Shown piece after piece: positions 35,035-43,432 of a DNA stretch of 64,000 bases. The position numbers and the translations under genes were made by a program. The DNA comes from Amycolatopsis sp. GM8 (lineage in GTDB: Bacteria > Actinomycetota > Actinomycetes > Mycobacteriales > Pseudonocardiaceae). The DNA lies in the NCBI RefSeq assembly GCF_021653975.1, contig NZ_JAJKFK010000009.1:210045-274044 (forward strand), given 5' to 3'. Each line of letters opens with the position of its first letter. The stretch's first letter is position 1. Under the pieces are notes generated by a model that was given only the letters and a program-made list of their open reading frames with translations, was not told the origin of the DNA and searched no databases.

Positions 35035-36724
35035 CGGGTTCCTCCGCGACGTACTTGCCGCCGCGGAGCCAGGAAGCGATGGCCGCGACCAGGCAGGCCA
35101 CGATGGCGAAGCCGAACGCCACGGTGAGTCCGGTCGCGAACGGGCCCGAGATCAGGTCGGGGAAGAACTCGCGCCCGGTCAGGAAGTCCGCCCGCGCCGG
35201 CGGCAGCTGGTGCAGGACGTTCGGGTCCAGCAGCGTCTGCAGCGGGTTGTAGCCCAACAGGGACGCGAACAGTACGGCGACCGGCGGCAGCGCCGCGAGC
35301 GCGCCGGCGCTCGACGCGGGCACGCCCTGCGCGACGAGCCCGCTCGTCAGTGTCTGCGGCAGGGTGCGCGCGATCCCGGTGATCATCAGGCTGAAGAAGA
35401 TGCCGATCGACAGCACCATGGCCGAGTTCTGGAACGTCGTGCTGATGCCCGCGCCCACCCCGCGCTGGTGCGGCGGCAGGCTGTTCATGATCCCCGCGCG
35501 GTTCGGTGAGGCGAACAGGCCCATGCCGAGCCCGTTGACCAGCAAGGCGAGCGCGAACTGCCAGTAGGAGAAGTTCACCGGCAACATCAGCAGCCACAGG
35601 AAGCTCAGCGCCGCGATCACCATGCCGCCGGTGGCGAACGGCCGCGCGCCGAAGCGGTCCGAAAGCCAGCCCGAGATCGGCCCGGCGACCAGGAAGCCGA
35701 CGGTCACCGGCAGCATGTAGATCCCGGCCCACAGCGGGGTCGACTCGAAGCTGTAACCGTGGCGCGGCAACCAGATCCCCTGCAACCAGATGATCAGGAT
35801 GAACTGCAGCCCGCCGCGGCCGAGGGCGGACAGCAGGCTCGCGATGTTCCCGGCGGTGAAGGCGCGGATCCGGAACAGCCGGAGCCGGAACATCGGGTCC
35901 GGCACCTTCGTCTCGATGACGCAGAAGATGGCCAGCACCACGATCCCGCCGAACAGCGCGGCGAGCACCATCGGGTTGGTCCAGCCCATGGTGTGCCCGG
36001 CGTAGGGCTGGATGCCGTAGGTGATGCCGACGAGGACCGCGATGAGGCCCACCGCGAAGGTCAGGTTGCCCCACCAGTCCAGGGTCGCGGGGTTGCGGAC
36101 GCCGGTGTCGTGCAGCTTCCAGTACGCCCAGATGGTGCCGAACACGCCGATCGGCACCGACACCAGGAACACCGTGTGCCACTCGACCGGCCCGAGCAGA
36201 CCGCCGAGCACGAGCCCGATGAACGACCCGGCGATCCCCGCGACCTGGTTGAGGCCGAGCGCGAGACCGCGCTGCTCGACGGGGAACGCGTCGGTGATGA
36301 TCGCGGTCGAGTTGGCCATCAGCAGCGCGCCGCCGACGCCCTGCAGGATCCGCATGATGATCAGCCACAGCGCGCCCGCTGTGCCGTGCATCCAGGTGAC
36401 CGACAGCAGGATCGAGAAGATGGTGAAGACGGCGAAACCGGCGTTGTACATCCGGACGCGGCCGTACATGTCGCCGAGGCGCCCGAAGCTCACCACGAGC
36501 ACGGCGGTGACCACGAGGTAGCCCATGATCAGCCACAGCAGCAGGCTGGTGTTGCCGGGGGCGAGCGGGTCGATCCGCAGGCCGCGGAAGATGTCGGGCA
36601 GGGCGATCAGCAGGATGGAGGAGTTGATCGTCGCGATGAACACGCCGAGTGTCGTGTTCGACAGCGCTATCCATTTGTACCGCGGGTTCCGCACGGCGAC
36701 GGCGGCCCGTGCCTGACGATCCAC
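34991..36724 (-). CDS. MFS multidrug exporter (DHA2-type, 14 TM)
   Basis: A 577-residue proton-coupled efflux protein with about 14 TM helices. MFS motif A appears as FGRLGDMYGRVRMYNAG, motif C-like glycines in LNQVAGIAGSFIGLVLGGLLGP, and an acidic/Asn N-terminal helix (SNTTLGVFIATINSSILLIALPDI) is typical of the DHA2 family (EmrB/QacA). Substrates cannot be read from the sequence. GTG 36724 is the start. The promoter is AT-rich (36743-36769), but no regulator gene is adjacent. Confidence 0.9.
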   Translation of the reverse strand: MDRQARAAVAVRNPRYKWIALSNTTLGVFIATINSSILLIALPDIFRGLRIDPLAPGNTSLLLWLIMGYLVVTAVLVVSFGRLGDMYGRVRMYNAGFAVFTIFSILLSVTWMHGTAGALWLIIMRILQGVGGALLMANSTAIITDAFPVEQRGLALGLNQVAGIAGSFIGLVLGGLLGPVEWHTVFLVSVPIGVFGTIWAYWKLHDTGVRNPATLDWWGNLTFAVGLIAVLVGITYGIQPYAGHTMGWTNPMVLAALFGGIVVLAIFCVIETKVPDPMFRLRLFRIRAFTAGNIASLLSALGRGGLQFILIIWLQGIWLPRHGYSFESTPLWAGIYMLPVTVGFLVAGPISGWLSDRFGARPFATGGMVIAALSFLWLLMLPVNFSYWQFALALLVNGLGMGLFASPNRAGIMNSLPPHQRGVGAGISTTFQNSAMVLSIGIFFSLMITGIARTLPQTLTSGLVAQGVPASSAGALAALPPVAVLFASLLGYNPLQTLLDPNVLHQLPPARADFLTGREFFPDLISGPFATGLTVAFGFAIVACLVAAIASWLRGGKYVAEEPVKTGSDREVPSAAR

Positions 36725-36742
36725 GTGACCCCACCTCTCACT

Positions 36743-36769
36743 GTTTATATGCCATAACTAACTATATCT
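36743..36769 (-). promoter_or_regulatory. AT-rich promoter/operator of the MFS gene
   Basis: A 27-bp AT-rich block (minus strand: TATAGTTAGTTATGGCATAT) in a very GC-rich context lies 20-45 bases before the MFS start. It contains TATGGC and CATATA as -10 candidates and an imperfect dyad TAGTTA/TTATGG of the sort bound by MarR-type repressors. The regulator is not encoded nearby. Confidence 0.4.
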
Positions 36770-36811
36770 CGCGGGCATGACAGCGGCGGGGTGAGATGGG
36801 ACGCTCGGGGC

Positions 36812-37000
36812 ATGAACGATCCGAACCCGGACCAGGGTTGGTACTACAACACGACGACCGGTGAAGTGGAACATCTCGAGCGCTCACGCTCGATCGACCT
36901 GCTCGGCCCGTACCCCGACGAGGCGACCGCCCGCCGCGCCCTGGACATCGCCCGCGAGCGCACCAAAAAGGCCGACAAAGAAGACGCCGACTGGGACTGA
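36812..37000 (+). CDS. Small SPOR-like protein
   Basis: A 62-residue conserved actinobacterial protein: WYYNTTTGEVEHL begins a short beta region and GPYPDEATARRALDIAR is the SPOR-like loop-helix. Related short proteins are often labelled SPOR domain or, wrongly, methionine aminopeptidase. The C-terminus is acidic. ATG 36812 is used because homology begins there; it is divergent from the MFS gene and followed 10 bases later by the 21-bp repeat array. Confidence 0.75.
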   Translation: MNDPNPDQGWYYNTTTGEVEHLERSRSIDLLGPYPDEATARRALDIARERTKKADKEDADWD

Positions 37001-37010
37001 CCGCCCTCCG

Positions 37011-37220
37011 GCGAGTCCGACGCTCACGACCGCGAGTCCGACACTCGGGACGCCGAGTCCGACGTTCCAGACGCCGAGTCCGACGTCCACGACGCTGAGC
37101 TCGACACTGGCGACGCCGAATTCGACGTTGCGGCTGCGCGAATGTCGAGTTCGCTGTCGTGGCTGTCGAACTCGCGGTCTCCAGCGTCGGACTCGCCGTC
37201 TCCGGTGTCGGACTCGCGGG
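37011..37220. repeat. 21-bp repeat array, CGAGTCCGAC type, inverted halves
   Basis: Six forward units (37011, 37032, 37053, 37074, 37095, 37116) of exactly 21 bp have the core CGAGTCCGAC (variants GAGCTCGAC, GAATTCGAC). After a 7-base centre, four units run on the other strand (37144, 37165, 37186, 37207; top-strand cores GTCGAGTTCG, GTCGAACTCG, GTCGGACTCG twice). The two halves can pair into a long interrupted hairpin. The array fills the space between the ends of two convergent genes, and the last unit runs into the stop of the CooC-like gene. Confidence 0.9.
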
Positions 37221-38183
37221 TCACGCTTGGGTGAGGGCGGGTGGGCCGGGGACGAAGTCCGGGTCCACCTGGGCGGCCAGGTCCTCGCCCGTCCGGTCGT
37301 TGCCCCACGAGCGCGCGTTGCGCAGGTGGAACTCCACGGCCTGCCGGTGGTACCGCTCCCAGTCCCGCTCGACCGAGTCCACCGTGGACACCAGCTTTTC
37401 CAGCGCCGACAGGTTTTCCGGCTCCAGCGCGTCGATCGGCCGGACCTGGCCGCGCTCGGTCGCGCGGACGTGCCCGGAGCCGGTCAGCCAGCACAGCAGC
37501 GCGTCGCCGAGCTGGTCGCGCAGGAACGCGACATCGTCGTCATCAGTGACCTTGTTGCCCACCACCGCGAGCCGCACCCCGAAATCGCGCGCGTAGTCGG
37601 CGTACTGCCGGTACACCCCGACGCTGCGCAACGTCGGTTCGCACACCAGCAGCGTCACGTCGAAGCGGGTGAACAGGCCCGAGGCGAACGCGTCCGCACC
37701 CGCGGTCATGTCCATCACCACGTATTCGCCCGGCTCGTCGACGAAGTGGTTGAGCAGCAGCTCCGCCGCACCGACCTTCGAGTGGTAGCAGGCGACACCC
37801 AGATCGTCCTCGGTGAACCGGCCGGTGGCGCCCAGTCGCACCCCGCTGACCATGCGGAAGCACTGGTCCAGCACCGGGTCCGCGGCGAACGGCCGCAGCA
37901 GGCGCGAGCCGCGGCCAGGCGGGGTGGTCTTGATCATCGCGTCGGCGCTGGTGATGCGCGGATTGTCCCCGCGCAGGTGTTCCTTGATCAGCGGCAGGTG
38001 GTCACCGAGCGTCGGCAGCGTGACCGCTTCCTCCTCGCTCGCGCCCAGTGCGGCGGCCAGATGCTGGTTGATGTCGGCGTCGATGGCCAGTACCGGTTTG
38101 CCCGACGCGGCAAGGTAGGCGGCGAACAGGGAGGTCAGCGTCGTCTTCCCGCTGCCGCCCTTGCCGACGAACGCGACCTTCAC
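37221..38183 (-). CDS. CooC-like P-loop ATPase (nickel/CO dehydrogenase maturation type)
   Basis: A 320-residue ATPase of the SIMIBI/MinD class. The deviant P-loop KGGSGKTT lies at residues 8-15; IDADINQHLAAALG and MDMTAGADAFASG (switch II-like) follow, and VVGNKVTDDDD marks the nucleotide base site. The closest group is CooC, which inserts nickel into CO dehydrogenase, but no CO dehydrogenase genes lie here, so the target metal-protein is unknown. GTG 38183 follows GGAGG by 8 bases. A Fur-box-like site overlaps the ribosome binding region, suggesting metal-dependent control. Confidence 0.85.
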   Translation of the reverse strand: MKVAFVGKGGSGKTTLTSLFAAYLAASGKPVLAIDADINQHLAAALGASEEEAVTLPTLGDHLPLIKEHLRGDNPRITSADAMIKTTPPGRGSRLLRPFAADPVLDQCFRMVSGVRLGATGRFTEDDLGVACYHSKVGAAELLLNHFVDEPGEYVVMDMTAGADAFASGLFTRFDVTLLVCEPTLRSVGVYRQYADYARDFGVRLAVVGNKVTDDDDVAFLRDQLGDALLCWLTGSGHVRATERGQVRPIDALEPENLSALEKLVSTVDSVERDWERYHRQAVEFHLRNARSWGNDRTGEDLAAQVDPDFVPGPPALTQA

Positions 38184-38196
38184 CGTGCATACCTCC

Positions 38197-38215
38197 GAAA
38201 ACGATATCGATTTTC
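38197..38215 (-). promoter_or_regulatory. Fur-family (Fur/Zur/Nur) box-like dyad
   Basis: The top-strand 19-mer GAAAACGATATCGATTTTC matches the classic Fur box (GATAATGATAATCATTATC) at 13 of 19 positions and keeps the outer GAAAA/TTTTC arms of actinobacterial Zur sites, but with a 9-base centre in place of 3. It ends one base from GGAGG of the CooC-like gene, so a bound repressor would also mask translation initiation signals on DNA close to the start. Confidence 0.5.
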
Positions 38216-38297
38216 ATTACTGACAAGGGAAGATACACCCGAGTGGCCCAGCCCCGAACGAGGGATCAACTCGGCCCAGGCGCGTTAGGGTGAGTGG

Positions 38298-39710
38298 GTG
38301 GCTCGTTTCACGGCCGGCTCACCTGCGGCGGACGGGGGCTTCGGTCACCTGCGCGCCGAGTTCGAGCTGCCGGAGTCCTTCCGCGCGGACGTGCTCGCCG
38401 AAGCCGAGGCGGCGGGTGTCGATCCGCGTGAGGCCGTGCGCGAGGACGCCACGCACCTGCCGTTCGTGACGATCGATCCGCCCGGCGCCAAGGATCTGGA
38501 CCAGGCCATGGTCCTTTCCCGCCGCGGCGACGGGTTCCGCGTGCAGTACGCGATCGCCGATCTGGGCACGTTCGTCGTGCCGGGCGGCCCGGTCGACCGT
38601 GAGTCCCGCCGTCGCGGCCAGACGCTGTACCTGCCCGACGGCAATGTCCCGCTGCATCCGCCGGTGTTGTCCGAAGGCGCCGCGAGCCTGCTGCCGGGGG
38701 AGATCCGGCCCGCGGTCCTGTGGACCATCGATCTGGACTCGCGCGGTGAGCCGACCGCGACCCGCGTCCGCCGGGCGCTGGTCCGGTCCACCGAGCAGTT
38801 CGACTACGAAACCGTGCAGGCGGCACTGGAAACGGGCACCGCGCATCCCTCGATCACCGCGCTGCCGGAGCTGGGACAGTTGCGGCGGGAGCTGGCCTTG
38901 CGGCGTGGGGCGGTCGAGCTGCAGCTGCCCGAACAGGCCGTCAACGGCGATGCCGGCGACGGCTGGTCGCTGGGCACGCGGCCGCGGAACGACGTGGACG
39001 CGTGGAACGCGGAGATCTCGCTGCTGACCGGAATGGCGGCGGCCTCGATCATGATCGAGGCGCGCGTCGGCGTCCTGCGCACGCTGCCGGATGCCGACCA
39101 CGATTCGATCGCGTGGCTGCGCCGGTCCGCGCAGGCGCTGGGGATCGCGTGGCCCGCCGGCGCCTCGGTTTCGGAACTGCTCGCGGGCCTGGACCCGACG
39201 CTGCCGGAGTCCATGGCGCTGTACACGTGCAGCACGAGGTTGTTGCGTGGTGCGGGTTACACGTCGTTCGAGGGCCAGTTGCCGCCGTCGACGACGCACG
39301 CCGGCATCGGTGCCCCGTACGCGCACGTGACCGCGCCGATCCGGCGGCTCGTGGACCGGTTCGCGGCGGAGATCTGCATCGCGGTGGACGGGGACCGAGA
39401 GGTGCCGGACTGGGTGCGTGCCGCGTTGCCCGACCTGCCGTTCCTGATGAGCGCGTCGGATTCGCTCGCCGCGCGGGTCGAACGGGCGTGCATCGACCAG
39501 GTCGAGGCGTGGATGCTGGCCGAGCGGATCGGCGGCACGTTCGAGGCCGTGGTGCTGCGCGCGGAGGAGGCCCGTGCGGAGATCCTGGTGGAGGATCCGC
39601 CGGTGATGGGCAAATGCGTCGGCGCGAACCTGCCCGAGGGGGAGCGGATCACGGTCCGGCTCACCGCGGTGGACGTGGCCAAGCGCAAGGTCTCGTTCGA
39701 GCGGGCCTGA
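38298..39710 (+). CDS. RNB-domain ribonuclease (RNase II/R family)
   Basis: A 470-residue 3'-5' exoribonuclease with the RNB core: THLPFVTIDPPGAKDLDQAM contains the catalytic aspartates, followed by YAIADLG and ESRRRGQTLYLPD. It is shorter than RNase II or R (640-810 residues), having no cold-shock domains at the N-terminus and only a short C-terminal S1-like tail, as in the actinobacterial short RNB proteins. GTG 38298 lies 6 bases after TAGGGT with no ribosome site: leaderless. It is divergent from the CooC-like gene. Confidence 0.9.
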   Translation: MARFTAGSPAADGGFGHLRAEFELPESFRADVLAEAEAAGVDPREAVREDATHLPFVTIDPPGAKDLDQAMVLSRRGDGFRVQYAIADLGTFVVPGGPVDRESRRRGQTLYLPDGNVPLHPPVLSEGAASLLPGEIRPAVLWTIDLDSRGEPTATRVRRALVRSTEQFDYETVQAALETGTAHPSITALPELGQLRRELALRRGAVELQLPEQAVNGDAGDGWSLGTRPRNDVDAWNAEISLLTGMAAASIMIEARVGVLRTLPDADHDSIAWLRRSAQALGIAWPAGASVSELLAGLDPTLPESMALYTCSTRLLRGAGYTSFEGQLPPSTTHAGIGAPYAHVTAPIRRLVDRFAAEICIAVDGDREVPDWVRAALPDLPFLMSASDSLAARVERACIDQVEAWMLAERIGGTFEAVVLRAEEARAEILVEDPPVMGKCVGANLPEGERITVRLTAVDVAKRKVSFERA

Positions 39711-39713
39711 CCG

Positions 39714-40478
39714 ATGACGTTGTTCGATGATCTGGGCGAAGACGTTCCCCTGCGGGGTGTGCCGCGGCGGGTCGTGTCGCTCGTGCCGTCGCTGACCGAG
39801 GCGGTCGAGACCACGCTGCCCGGTGTGCTCGTCGGCGCGACTGACTACTGCACCCATCCGGCCACGCTGGACGTGCCGCGCGTCGGCGGTTCGAAGTACC
39901 CGAAGGTCGACCGGGTGCTGGACCTCCGCCCGGATCTTGTGCTGGCGAACTCCGAAGAGAACCGCCCGGAGGAAGTGGAACGCTTGCGGGCCAACGGTTT
40001 TCCGGTGTGGGTGACCGAAGCCCCGGCGACGGTCCCGCACGCCCTCGCCTCCTTGCGGCGGGTGCTCACGCAGGCGTTCGAGGCCGACGAACCCGAGTGG
40101 CTCGTGCGAGCGGAGGAGCTGTGGCGGGACACGCCACCGGTGCGGAAGCGCGCCGTCGTCCCGGTCTGGCGCAAGCCATGGGTGATCCTGGGCCGCGACA
40201 CCTTCGGCGGTGACGTTTTGCGCCGGCTCGGAGTGTCCATTGTGTACGGAGAGCACCAGGACCGGTACCCGCGCCCGAAGCTCGGCGAACTGCGATCGTG
40301 GTTCGCCGACGGCAGCGCCGATCTGCTCGTGCTGCCGGACGAACCGTACGAGTTCACCGCAGCCGACGGCCCCGAGGCCTTCCCCGGCGTCGGGTACACC
40401 CTCGTCAACGGCCGCCACCTGACGTGGTATGGACCATCCCTTGTGGACGCACACCGGGAACTCGGCCGGGTGCTGTAG
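39714..40478 (+). CDS. Helical-backbone metal receptor (BtuF-like), cytoplasmic
   Basis: A 254-residue periplasmic-binding-protein fold with a single helix between the lobes (RVVSLVPSLTEAVETTLPG...GGSKYPKVDRVLDLRPDLVLANSEEN), as in the B12- and siderophore-binding proteins BtuF/FhuD. There is no signal peptide or lipobox and no transporter nearby, so it is predicted to stay in the cytoplasm, an unusual place for this fold. Its ligand (corrinoid, metal chelate or none) is unknown. ATG 39714 starts 3 bases after the RNB stop, so it is cotranscribed. Confidence 0.85.
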   Translation: MTLFDDLGEDVPLRGVPRRVVSLVPSLTEAVETTLPGVLVGATDYCTHPATLDVPRVGGSKYPKVDRVLDLRPDLVLANSEENRPEEVERLRANGFPVWVTEAPATVPHALASLRRVLTQAFEADEPEWLVRAEELWRDTPPVRKRAVVPVWRKPWVILGRDTFGGDVLRRLGVSIVYGEHQDRYPRPKLGELRSWFADGSADLLVLPDEPYEFTAADGPEAFPGVGYTLVNGRHLTWYGPSLVDAHRELGRVL

Positions 40479-40576
40479 GCGCGAGTCCCGGTTGTACCGA
40501 GGCTTTGCCCTCCGCTTAGCTTCGGTCAGGTACCTTCGTCCCGGATTACCGCGTCACACCCAGGGGAAGGCCCTCA

Positions 40577-41512
40577 ATGTCCGCTGTGACATATCTCGAG
40601 GCAATTGTCGTCGGCGCCCTGCAAGGTGTGTCCGAATTATTCCCGGTGTCCAGTCTCGGGCACAGTATTCTGCTTCCGGCGTGGGTCGGCGGGAAATGGG
40701 CGCAGGACCTGAGCATGGGCAAGGACTCGCCGTATCTCGCGGTGCTCGTCGCGATGCACGTGGCCACCGCGCTCGCGCTCGTGATCTTCTTCTGGCGCGA
40801 CTGGGTGCGCATCATCCGCGGCCTGCTGACCTCGATCCGGGACCGCGAGATCGTCAACCCCGACCAGCGACTCGCCTGGCTGCTCGTGCTCGCCACCATC
40901 CCGGTCGGCATCGGCGGGGTGCTGCTGGACAGCCTGGTCCGCGACCATCTCGGCAAACCCATACCCGCGGCGATCTTCCTGACGCTCAACGGCGCCGTGC
41001 TGCTGGCGGTCGAGCGGTTCAGCAAGACCCGCACGAAGGTCCCCGTCGCCGCCGAGCAGACGATCGACTTCTCCGCCGAGGCCACCATGCCGATGCGGGC
41101 GGTCAGCGTCGAGGAGGCGTCCGATCTCCGGCTGTCCAAGCTGAGCGTCGGCGAGGCGGTGCTGATCGGCGCGGCGCAGATTCTGGCTCTGTTCCCCGGA
41201 ATCAGCCGGTCGGGCATCACGATGGTGGCGGGCCTGCGCCGCGGGCTCGACCACACCGACGCCGCCCGGTTCGCGTTTCTGCTTGCCACCCCGGCGATCC
41301 TGGGCGCTGGCGTGTACAAGACGCCGACCCTGTTCACCCCGGAGAACCACGCGTCCCTCGGCCCCGCACTCGTCGGCAGCCTGGTCGCCGGAATCGCGGC
41401 GTATATCGCGGTGCGATTCCTCACCTCGTATTTCGAGACGCGTACGCTGAACCCGTTCGCTATCTACTGTGTGATCGCCGGAGTCGGTAGTTTGGTGTTT
41501 TTCCTGGCATGA
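40577..41512 (+). CDS. uppP: Undecaprenyl-diphosphatase
   Basis: An 8-TM membrane enzyme of 311 residues that recycles the lipid carrier of wall synthesis and gives bacitracin resistance. The two catalytic motifs are GVSELFPVSSLGHS (near 17-30) and PGISRSGITMVAGL (near 210-223). It is slightly longer than usual because of a charged loop (about 145-185). The ATG at 40577 follows a GGGGAAGG-like site. The stop overlaps the next start (ATGA), coupling it to the CtaG-like gene. Confidence 0.95.
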   Translation: MSAVTYLEAIVVGALQGVSELFPVSSLGHSILLPAWVGGKWAQDLSMGKDSPYLAVLVAMHVATALALVIFFWRDWVRIIRGLLTSIRDREIVNPDQRLAWLLVLATIPVGIGGVLLDSLVRDHLGKPIPAAIFLTLNGAVLLAVERFSKTRTKVPVAAEQTIDFSAEATMPMRAVSVEEASDLRLSKLSVGEAVLIGAAQILALFPGISRSGITMVAGLRRGLDHTDAARFAFLLATPAILGAGVYKTPTLFTPENHASLGPALVGSLVAGIAAYIAVRFLTSYFETRTLNPFAIYCVIAGVGSLVFFLA

Positions 41513-42399
41513 ATGTTCCACTTTCCTGGGGGAGAGTGTTCGGGGCCTGGACGATCGACGTCCCGGCGGTCGTTTTCGTCCTGATCCTCGGTATCGGTTA
41601 TCTGCTCGCCGCCCGCCGGGTACCGGGGTGGCCGCGCGGACGCACCGTGGCGTTCCTCGGCGGCCTGGCCACGATCCTGCTGCTGACCTGTTCGTTCCTC
41701 GGCGTCTACGACGACGCGCTGTTCTGGGTCCGCGCGGTGCAGGTCGTCGTACTGCTGATGGTCACCCCGCTGCTGCTCGCCCTGGGCGCGCCGCTGACGC
41801 TGACGCTCGCGACAGCGCCGTTCGCGGATCGCCTGCGCAAGATCGGTCGCGGTGCCCTCGCGCGCACGCTGACGTTTCCGCTCGTGATCACCGTTTTGCT
41901 GATCGTTCCGCCGTTTCTCCTCTACCTGACCCCGTTGTACGAGTTGACGCTCCGCAATTCCGCGGTCGACGCGATCGTCCGGCTCGGGCTGATCTGCTGC
42001 GGGTTCGTCTATTTCTGGACCCGGCTGCGCGTCGACCCGACGCCGCGCGAGGACCACCACCTCGTCTCGTTCGGCATCAGCTTCGCCGAGGTGATCGTGG
42101 ACGCGGCGCTCGGCCTCATCCTGTGGCTGGGTCCCGTGCGCGCGGCCGGCTACTACCACGAGCTGGCCCGCGCCTGGGGCCCCGATCTGCGCACCGACCA
42201 GATCATCGGCGCCGGCATCCTGTGGATCGGCGGCGACCTGGCCGGCCTGCCGTTCGTCGGCGCGCTGTTCAGCCGCTGGATGCGCGACGACGCCCGGCAG
42301 GCCAAGCAGATCGACCGCCAGCTCGACGAGGAACCGCAAGCGGATGGCCTCTGGTGGGAAAACGACCCGCAGCTGGCCGAGCGGTTCAAGCGACAATGA
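41509..42399 (+). CDS. CtaG-like cytochrome oxidase assembly membrane protein
   Basis: A 296-residue membrane protein of the caa3_CtaG family with about seven TM helices. HLVSFGISFAEVIVDAALGLILWLGPV and LFWVRAVQVVVLLMVTPLLLALGAP are typical stretches. The family is linked to copper delivery to, or assembly of, cytochrome c oxidase. The C-terminal 50 residues are charged and cytoplasmic. It overlaps uppP by 4 bases; the joint operon is unusual because the two functions differ. Confidence 0.85.
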   Translation: MNVPLSWGRVFGAWTIDVPAVVFVLILGIGYLLAARRVPGWPRGRTVAFLGGLATILLLTCSFLGVYDDALFWVRAVQVVVLLMVTPLLLALGAPLTLTLATAPFADRLRKIGRGALARTLTFPLVITVLLIVPPFLLYLTPLYELTLRNSAVDAIVRLGLICCGFVYFWTRLRVDPTPREDHHLVSFGISFAEVIVDAALGLILWLGPVRAAGYYHELARAWGPDLRTDQIIGAGILWIGGDLAGLPFVGALFSRWMRDDARQAKQIDRQLDEEPQADGLWWENDPQLAERFKRQ

Positions 42400-42449
42400 C
42401 CACCCGACGTGTGTCCTCGACGGGTGGTAGTCGGGTGAAGGGTTGGCGG

Positions 42450-43310
42450 CTAGTGGAACGTGTGCTCGGGCGCCGGGAACTCGCCGCGCCGTACCTCGTC
42501 GGCGAACGCCGTCGCGGCACCGGAGAGGACCCCGGCCAGGTCGGCGTAGCGCTTGACGAACCGCGGCGCCTTACCGCGGCGCAGCCCCGCCATGTCCTGC
42601 CACACCAGCACTTGCGCGTCGCAGTCCGGCCCGGCGCCGATGCCGACCGTGGGGATCTTCAGCTCGTGCGTGACCCGCTTCGCGACCTCCGCCGGCACCA
42701 TCTCCATCACCACGGCGAACGCCCCGGCCTCCTGCAGCGCGAGCGCGTCCGCGACCAGCGTCTCGCCGGCCTCGCCGCGGCCCTGCACCCGGTAACCGCC
42801 GAGGTTGTGCTCACTTTGCGGGGTGAACCCGATATGGCCCATCACCGGCACACCGGCGCCGGTCAGCGCCTCGACATGGGGCGCGAACCGGCGCCCGCCC
42901 TCGAGCTTGACCGCGTGCGCCCGGCCCTCCTTCATGAACCGGACGGACGTCGCCAGCGCCTGCTCGGGCGAGAGCTGGTAGGAGCCGAACGGCAGGTCGG
43001 CGACCACGAGCGCGCGCTTCGTGGCCCGCGTCACCGCGCGGACCAGGGGGAGCAGCTCGTCCACCGTGACCGGCAGCGAGGTGTCGTAGCCGAACACGTT
43101 GTTCGCGGCCGAGTCGCCGACGAGCAGCACCGGGATGCCGGCCTCGTCGAACAGTTCGGCGGTGTACATGTCGTAGGCGGTCAGCATCGGCCACGGCTCG
43201 CCGCGGTCCTTGAGCTGCTGCAGATGGTGGATGCGCACCTTCTTGACGGGCGCGGTTTCCTGCGGGCCACTGCCGTAAGGCGCGGTGGTCTCACCAGTAG
43301 GGGTGGACAT
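42450..43310 (-). CDS. panB: Ketopantoate hydroxymethyltransferase
   Basis: First step of pantothenate synthesis: adds a hydroxymethyl group to 2-oxoisovalerate using methylenetetrahydrofolate. The 286-residue (beta/alpha)8 barrel shows LTAYDMYTAELFDEAGI, LLVGDSAANNVFGYD (Mg site), ADLPFGSY, VKLEGG, GHIGFTPQ and EMVPAEVAK. ATG 43310 is used because homology begins there; an upstream in-frame extension is not conserved. It is divergent from lysX, 122 bp away, as in the mycobacterial gene neighbourhood near panB. Confidence 0.95.
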   Translation of the reverse strand: MSTPTGETTAPYGSGPQETAPVKKVRIHHLQQLKDRGEPWPMLTAYDMYTAELFDEAGIPVLLVGDSAANNVFGYDTSLPVTVDELLPLVRAVTRATKRALVVADLPFGSYQLSPEQALATSVRFMKEGRAHAVKLEGGRRFAPHVEALTGAGVPVMGHIGFTPQSEHNLGGYRVQGRGEAGETLVADALALQEAGAFAVVMEMVPAEVAKRVTHELKIPTVGIGAGPDCDAQVLVWQDMAGLRRGKAPRFVKRYADLAGVLSGAATAFADEVRRGEFPAPEHTFH

Positions 43311-43432
43311 CTTCGTCGACCAACCTTCCCTCGAGGCCCTCGTCGGGTCCCCGGGTCGTGGATCTGGGAACACCAGCGTGACACCGCGATACGCACGTCC
43401 CCAAGGACCTGCGATGAGCTTCACACGGGACG

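Noticed and set aside
37011..37220. The 21-bp arrays as coding sequence (each unit is seven codons and reads as VGLAVxS or RESDPHA heptapeptides)
   Set aside because: No ribosome site or plausible start, and the frame, strand and peptide change between arrays; the open frames come from GC-rich sequence without stop codons.
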